The notes below the pieces were generated by a model. That model searched no databases, was not told the DNA's origin, and saw nothing but the letters and a program-made list of their open reading frames with translations. Shown here in pieces: positions 15,454 to 18,915 of a DNA stretch of 18,915 nt; positions within the stretch are counted from its first letter, which is position 1; each line of letters starts with the position of its first letter. The DNA is from an uncultured Campylobacter sp. (GTDB taxonomy: Bacteria > Campylobacterota > Campylobacteria > Campylobacterales > Campylobacteraceae), in NCBI RefSeq assembly GCF_938017705.1, contig NZ_CALIIS010000115.1:1-18915 (forward strand). Reading direction: 5' to 3'. The translations under genes were made by a program, and so were the position numbers.

Positions 15454-16314
15454 ATGAAATTTAAAGAGATAGACGCATCTCGTCGCGGCTTTTTAAAAGG
15501 AGCTTTGGCAGCGGCAGCCATCGCCAGACCCGAATCGATGCTCGCCGGCTTCACGCCGTTTAAGCCCGATTCATTGCAGGTTTGGTCGTGCGGAGGGCTA
15601 TCTGAGGCTTTTGCGCAGATAAATCAGGCGTACGAGTCCAAAACGGGGCATAATATCCAGTACACCGGCGCCTTTGCGGGGGCGCTCGGGAAGTCGCTGC
15701 TAGCCTTGCAGGGCAAGACAGAGGTTTTCGGAGCTCGCGTTTTGGAGCTAAGCCAAAAACTACGCAAGGCTGGCCTTAGCCTTCGCTTTAGACCGCTATG
15801 TTTTACCGACTACGTTTTAGTAGTGCCGAAGGGAAATCCCGCGGGCATTCGCGATCTGAAGGATCTAGCGGAACCCGGCGTGCGGGTGATGCTGCCGCTA
15901 AGGGCTTCACCTCCAGGTAGCGGACCAGTAAAGGGAATTTTGAAAAATTCCGGCCTTACTGAGCCGGTCATGAAAAATATGATCTCTAACGGAGCGTGCG
16001 TAATTACTATGATGTGCGATCTGCTAGAGGGCAAGGGCGATGCGTCCATCATCGAAAAGCGCCTAACGACGCACGATAGGTTTAAAGACAAAATCGAATA
16101 TATGCCGATCGACGAGAAACTCATCCCGCCCGGGCCGCTTACCTTTACGCTAAATATCATGAAGTACGTAAAGGACGAGAAGCTAGCCGACGACTTCGCG
16201 GACTTTGTCTGCTCCGTGGAGGGGCAGGAAATTTTCGAGCAGCACGGCTTTACCTCCATCCATTCGGCGCGCGGGCTTGAACTCATAGAAAGGTTTGGTG
16301 TAAAAGATGTTTAG
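15454..16314 (+). CDS. Tat-exported ModA-like substrate-binding protein
   Basis: A 286-residue periplasmic binding protein of the type 2 fold, with weak resemblance to molybdate/tungstate binding proteins (ModA/TupA). A twin-arginine signal is plain: SRRGFLKG at residues 9-16, then an Ala-rich hydrophobic stretch and a probable cleavage site near 31. Export by Tat rather than Sec means it is exported folded, possibly with a cofactor. The mature part has a first strand with VWSCGGLSEAF (43-53), the interdomain strand LVVPKGNP (about 126-133) and a Pro/Gly-rich ligand loop near 150-155. Several cysteines (C46, about C115, C179, C187, C252) are unusual for a ModA. No permease or ATPase gene accompanies it; instead its 3' end overlaps the NapH-like gene by 8 bp. 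AAAGGAGAG precedes the ATG. Ligand unknown. Confidence 0.75.
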   Translation: MKFKEIDASRRGFLKGALAAAAIARPESMLAGFTPFKPDSLQVWSCGGLSEAFAQINQAYESKTGHNIQYTGAFAGALGKSLLALQGKTEVFGARVLELSQKLRKAGLSLRFRPLCFTDYVLVVPKGNPAGIRDLKDLAEPGVRVMLPLRASPPGSGPVKGILKNSGLTEPVMKNMISNGACVITMMCDLLEGKGDASIIEKRLTTHDRFKDKIEYMPIDEKLIPPGPLTFTLNIMKYVKDEKLADDFADFVCSVEGQEIFEQHGFTSIHSARGLELIERFGVKDV

Positions 16315-17083
16315 TATTGTAAATATGGCAAAGATGAAAAAAGTCTCTAGGCTAACTAAAATTCGTCGCTTGGTGCAGCTGATTTTTATCGGCGCGATCG
16401 GGCAATGGGCGTATTACGGGATTTTTAGATGCCCATTTATCGTGCCTTTCGTAAACTGCCAGTCCTGTCCGATCGTTACGTGCTGGGGGCGGATCGCGAC
16501 CGTGTTTTTCGGCTTTTGGCTGTTTATACCCGTGCTGGTTATTTTCCTCGGGCGCGCGTTTTGCGGCTGGCTTTGCCCTGGCGGATTCGTAAATCAAATG
16601 CTGGGCAAATTTGCCGCTTTTAAGCTTAAGCTAAAAAATAACAGGAAGCTACGATATGCGCAAATAGGCATGGTTCTAGCCGTTTTGCTTAGCGCGGGCG
16701 TATATTTTATCTACGGCAATCCTCGCGTCATGATCCCTATCCGCACCAGCGACGAGTATCTCAACGCCGTTATCATGTCTTTTAAATTTTCCGACTGGTA
16801 CTGGGCGGTTCGCACTACCGTCGTCGTGGCCCTCATCGCCGCGTCCTTGATCGTCGCAAATTTATGGTGCCGCTTCGCCTGTCCTAGCGGCGGGATAATG
16901 GAGCTGCTGCGTAAAATTTCAATATTTCGCGTTTATAAAACAGACGCCTGCGACAACTGCAACGCCTGTTTGCGCAAATGCGAAATGGGCACGAGACCAG
17001 ACGAGATGAACTGTACGAACTGCGGCGACTGTATGGACGTTTGCCACGCGGACGCCATCAAATTCGGAAGGAAAAAAGATTGA
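16307..17083 (+). CDS. NapH-like membrane polyferredoxin
   Basis: A 258-residue inner-membrane iron-sulfur protein of the NapH/NosR-C-terminal type. About four membrane spans are predicted (near 22-40, 63-83, 118-136 and 170-186). Two CX3CP motifs, C86-C90P and C188-C192P, follow the second and fourth spans as in NapH, where they are thought to take part in quinol-linked electron transfer. The C-terminus has two [4Fe-4S] motifs: C215/C218/C221/C225 and C236/C239/C242/C246. An additional cysteine group (C42, C51, C54, C59) sits after the first span. It probably moves electrons between the membrane and a partner made by this operon. The start at 16307 overlaps the binding-protein gene; an ATG at 16325 is possible, but neither has a strong Shine-Dalgarno. 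The stop overlaps the NifB start. Confidence 0.85.
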   Translation: MFSIVNMAKMKKVSRLTKIRRLVQLIFIGAIGQWAYYGIFRCPFIVPFVNCQSCPIVTCWGRIATVFFGFWLFIPVLVIFLGRAFCGWLCPGGFVNQMLGKFAAFKLKLKNNRKLRYAQIGMVLAVLLSAGVYFIYGNPRVMIPIRTSDEYLNAVIMSFKFSDWYWAVRTTVVVALIAASLIVANLWCRFACPSGGIMELLRKISIFRVYKTDACDNCNACLRKCEMGTRPDEMNCTNCGDCMDVCHADAIKFGRKKD

Positions 17084-17910
17084 TGAATTTTTTCGCCAAA
17101 CCCTCCTTCGACAACCACCCCTGCTTTAGTAAAAAAGCGTCCGCCGCCTACGGGCGCGTGCACCTTCCCGTAGCGCCGCATTGCAATATCCAGTGCAATT
17201 TTTGCAACCGCATCTACGACTGCGCCAACGAAAATCGTCCCGGCGTAACGGGGAGAGTGCAAAGCCCGGACGAAGCCGCGCTATACGTGGAAAATCTATT
17301 TAAATTTAGACAGGATATCTCGGTCATCGGTATCGCAGGGCCAGGAGACCCTATGTGCGATGCCGACAAGACCCTAGCGACTTTTGAAAAATGCAAGGCC
17401 CGCTTCCCTCACGCCCTACTTTGCCTATCCACAAATGGCCTATCTTTGCCCGAGCATGTGGATGATATCGTGCGCATCGGCGTGAGCCACGTGACGGTGA
17501 CCGTTAATGCCGTAACGCCCGAAGTAGGCGGCAAAATTTATGCGTGGGTGCGCCACGGAAACAAAATTTACCACGGCGAAGAGGGCGCTAGAATTCTTGG
17601 GGAGCGCCAAGAGGAAGGGATTCGCAAACTAAAAGAAGCCCGCATGATCGTTAAGATCAATACGGTCGTAATCCCCGGCGTCAATATGGATCACGTCCCC
17701 GAAATCGCGAGAAAGGCCAAGGAGTGGCAGGCCGATATCATGAACTGCATGGCGATGATCCCCGTGCATGATACGCCTTTTTCAAATATCAAATCGCCCT
17801 CAAACGAAGAAATTCGCAGCATGCGAAAGCTCATCGGCGGCTCAATGGCGCAGATGACTCACTGCAGCAGATGCCGCGCCGATGCATGCGGCAAGCTTTG
17901 CGAGAAATGA
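17083..17910 (+). CDS. nifB: NifB-type radical SAM protein without NifX domain
   Basis: A 275-residue radical SAM protein matching NifB, which fuses two [4Fe-4S] clusters into the [8Fe-9S-C] NifB cofactor used to build nitrogenase cofactors. Features are the N-terminal HPC (12-14), the NifB-type CX3CX2C motif C34/C38/C41, NRIYDC with C47, NENRPGVTG (48-57), AGPGDP (85-90), LSTNGL (115-120), the KIYAWV block (151-156) and the C-terminal CSRCRADA with C261/C264. These extra cysteines are where NifB holds its additional clusters. It lacks the C-terminal NifX-like domain of long NifB proteins, as in archaeal minimal forms. The start at 17083 is chosen because AAGGAA precedes it, it forms a TGATG junction with the NapH-like gene, and the family alignment begins there. 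A terminator follows directly. No nifHDK or nifEN is in the window. Confidence 0.87.
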   Translation: MNFFAKPSFDNHPCFSKKASAAYGRVHLPVAPHCNIQCNFCNRIYDCANENRPGVTGRVQSPDEAALYVENLFKFRQDISVIGIAGPGDPMCDADKTLATFEKCKARFPHALLCLSTNGLSLPEHVDDIVRIGVSHVTVTVNAVTPEVGGKIYAWVRHGNKIYHGEEGARILGERQEEGIRKLKEARMIVKINTVVIPGVNMDHVPEIARKAKEWQADIMNCMAMIPVHDTPFSNIKSPSNEEIRSMRKLIGGSMAQMTHCSRCRADACGKLCEK

Positions 17911-17934
17911 AGACCTGCTTTGCGGGTCTTTTAT
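17911..17934 (+). terminator. Intrinsic terminator after nifB
   Basis: GACCTGC (17912-17918) pairs with GCGGGTC (17922-17928) around a TTT loop, seven base pairs including one T-G pair, followed by TTTTAT. It begins one base after the nifB stop codon and marks the end of the cluster that starts at 13502. Confidence 0.85.
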
Positions 17935-17960
17935 CCGGCCTATAATACACTCTCATAGCG

Positions 17961-17974
17961 CACAAAATTTTGTG
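17961..17974. promoter_or_regulatory. Perfect 14-bp palindrome CACAAAATTTTGTG
   Basis: A perfect palindrome lies between the nifB terminator and the flavoprotein promoter, about 135 bases upstream of that promoter's -10 box. It could be a regulator-binding site. TATAAT at 17941-17946 sits just upstream of it, so it may also be the start of a short transcript; both readings are tentative. Confidence 0.3.
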
Positions 17975-18109
17975 TAGAGATTTAAATTTAAAATTTGTCT
18001 AAATTTAGAACTAGCAAGTGGCCGATAAGCGGCTTTTTAGCGGCGGCGGTTTTCTAAAATTTAAAAACAATTTTTAAATAATGTTATTTTGCTTTTATTT
18101 AACTTTTGG

Positions 18110-18115
18110 TACAAT
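18110..18115 (+). promoter_or_regulatory. Candidate -10 box of the flavoprotein gene
   Basis: TACAAT lies about 57 bases upstream of the ATG. It is preceded by about 40 bases of T-rich runs with roughly helical spacing, the usual upstream pattern of campylobacter sigma-70 promoters. Confidence 0.5.
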
Positions 18116-18141
18116 AACTCTAAAATTAGGCATCAAAAAAA

Positions 18142-18154
18142 ACCGTATAACGGT
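18142..18154. promoter_or_regulatory. Inverted repeat ACCGTATAACGGT in the flavoprotein leader
   Basis: ACCGT and ACGGT are separated by ATA, a perfect 5+3+5 inverted repeat. It lies downstream of the -10 box and 7 bases before the AAGGAG ribosome binding site (18162-18167 region), so a protein bound here could block transcription or a hairpin could affect initiation of translation. Confidence 0.4.
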
Positions 18155-18171
18155 AAAATAAAGGAGACATC

Positions 18172-18915
18172 ATGGAAAACGTTTCAAGACGTGATCTGCT
18201 CAAAATGAGCCTAGTTGGCGCGGGTGCTTTAGCGCTCGGCTCCGTAAACGCAAATGCTGCGGTTAACGCTAAAGACGTCAAATTTGACGAGGAGTGGGAC
18301 GTAGTTATCGTTGGTTCCGGTTTTGCAGGACTTGCAGCAGGTATCACCGCAGCCGAGAAGGGTAATAAGGTGCTGATCCTTGAAAAGATGGGTCGCATCG
18401 GCGGCAACAGCGTCATCAACGGCGGCTTATTTGCAGTGCCCAATAACGACAAACAAAAAGCAGAGGGCGTGAAAGATAGCAACGAGCTTTTTATCAAAGA
18501 CTGCCTGAAAGCGGGTCGGGGCCTAAACCACGTCGATCTCATCGATACCATCGCTACCCGCGCGCAAGACGCGTATAAGCTCACCATAAAATGCGGCGTA
18601 AAATACATAGATAAACTCTCGCATCTGGGAGGCCACTCCGTCCCAAGAACCGTTCAAACTACTAACGGCAGCGGCTCGGGCATCGTTCAGCCGATGGTCG
18701 AGTATTTTAAAAATTTACAGGGTGCGGAGCTTAGACAAAGAGCAAAATTTGATGAATTCGTTTTAGGCGAGGATGGCGGCGTAGAGGGCGTAATTATCAG
18801 AGAAAACTACAAATTTGACCCAAATAGTCTAAAAGACGATGTCGAAAATACAAGCGGCGAGAAAAAGACGATCAAAGCCAAAAAAGGCGTAGTTTTGGCA
18901 GCGGGCGGATTTTGT
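18172..18915 (+). CDS. Tat-exported fumarate-reductase/flavocytochrome c family FAD protein (partial)
   Basis: The first 248 codons of a gene that runs off the window. Residues 5-11 (SRRDLLK) plus the hydrophobic stretch to about 24 are a twin-arginine signal, with likely cleavage after ANA at 29, so the protein acts in the periplasm. The mature N-terminus goes straight into an FAD-binding Rossmann fold: VVIVGSGFAGLAAG (44-57) with the GxGxxG dinucleotide loop, EKMGRIGGNS (71-80) and GGLFAVPN (84-91). SHLGGHSVPR (150-159) aligns with the active-site region of fumarate, urocanate and methacrylate reductases. There is no heme domain before the flavin domain, so electrons would come from a separate cytochrome c. 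The substrate cannot be assigned because the C-terminal half is missing. AAGGAG precedes the ATG, and the gene has its own promoter after the nifB terminator. Confidence 0.9.
   Translation, partial: MENVSRRDLLKMSLVGAGALALGSVNANAAVNAKDVKFDEEWDVVIVGSGFAGLAAGITAAEKGNKVLILEKMGRIGGNSVINGGLFAVPNNDKQKAEGVKDSNELFIKDCLKAGRGLNHVDLIDTIATRAQDAYKLTIKCGVKYIDKLSHLGGHSVPRTVQTTNGSGSGIVQPMVEYFKNLQGAELRQRAKFDEFVLGEDGGVEGVIIRENYKFDPNSLKDDVENTSGEKKTIKAKKGVVLAAGGFC

Noticed and set aside
16978..17082. 35-codon upstream extension of nifB
   Set aside because: It lies entirely within the ferredoxin domain of the NapH-like gene in another frame. The ATG at 17083 has a good ribosome binding site and matches the NifB N-terminus.
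18021..18038. Second terminator (GCCG-ATAAG-CGGC followed by TTTTT) upstream of the flavoprotein
   Set aside because: The four-base-pair stem is too short to be convincing, and a much better terminator lies at 17911-17934.

Overview
The window looks like a chromosomal segment of a Campylobacterota bacterium, most likely a relatively GC-rich anaerobic Campylobacter of the C. gracilis/showae/rectus kind. This rests on the campylobacter-like UvrB, Der and AroK, intergenic DNA packed with AAATTT strings, T-rich promoter upstream regions, and Tat-exported anaerobic respiratory flavoproteins. The species is an inference; no rRNA or other marker gene is present. I see no tRNA, CRISPR array, insertion sequence or prophage.

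Layout. Positions 1-346 hold no gene I can support. A three-gene minus-strand operon (1304 down to 347) encodes a short coiled-coil protein, a small helical protein and a single-span membrane protein. It diverges from uvrB (1376-3352, plus). Next comes about 1.7 kb of mostly non-coding, repeat-rich DNA (3353-5030) with a 57-bp degenerate tandem repeat and one gene interrupted by an in-frame TGA (4143-4604). A long, tightly spaced minus-strand run from 10971 down to 5031 encodes Der, a shikimate kinase fused to an extra domain, TrpS, a DUF2628-like membrane protein, an ACT-domain protein (UPF0237), its usual partner UPF0210, and a lipoprotein. A 0.5-kb spacer follows, then two tandem paralogous EamA-family transporters (11497-13341, plus).

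The most distinctive part is 13502-17910, five same-strand genes ended by a strong intrinsic terminator. They are a BadF/HgdC-type ATP-dependent activase, a single-subunit 2-hydroxyacyl-CoA dehydratase/double-cubane cluster protein, a Tat-exported ModA-like binding protein with no permease, a NapH-like membrane polyferredoxin, and a near-canonical NifB radical SAM protein without the NifX domain. The activase and double-cubane genes overlap and form one couple. The binding protein, NapH-like and NifB genes overlap end to start and form a second couple 69 bp downstream. No nitrogenase structural gene is visible. The cluster joins complex iron-sulfur cofactor assembly (NifB), low-potential electron delivery (activase, NapH-like) and a putative double-cubane enzyme, and its substrate cannot be read from the sequence.

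The window ends inside a Tat-exported, FAD-dependent fumarate-reductase/flavocytochrome c family protein with its own promoter and an inverted repeat in its leader.
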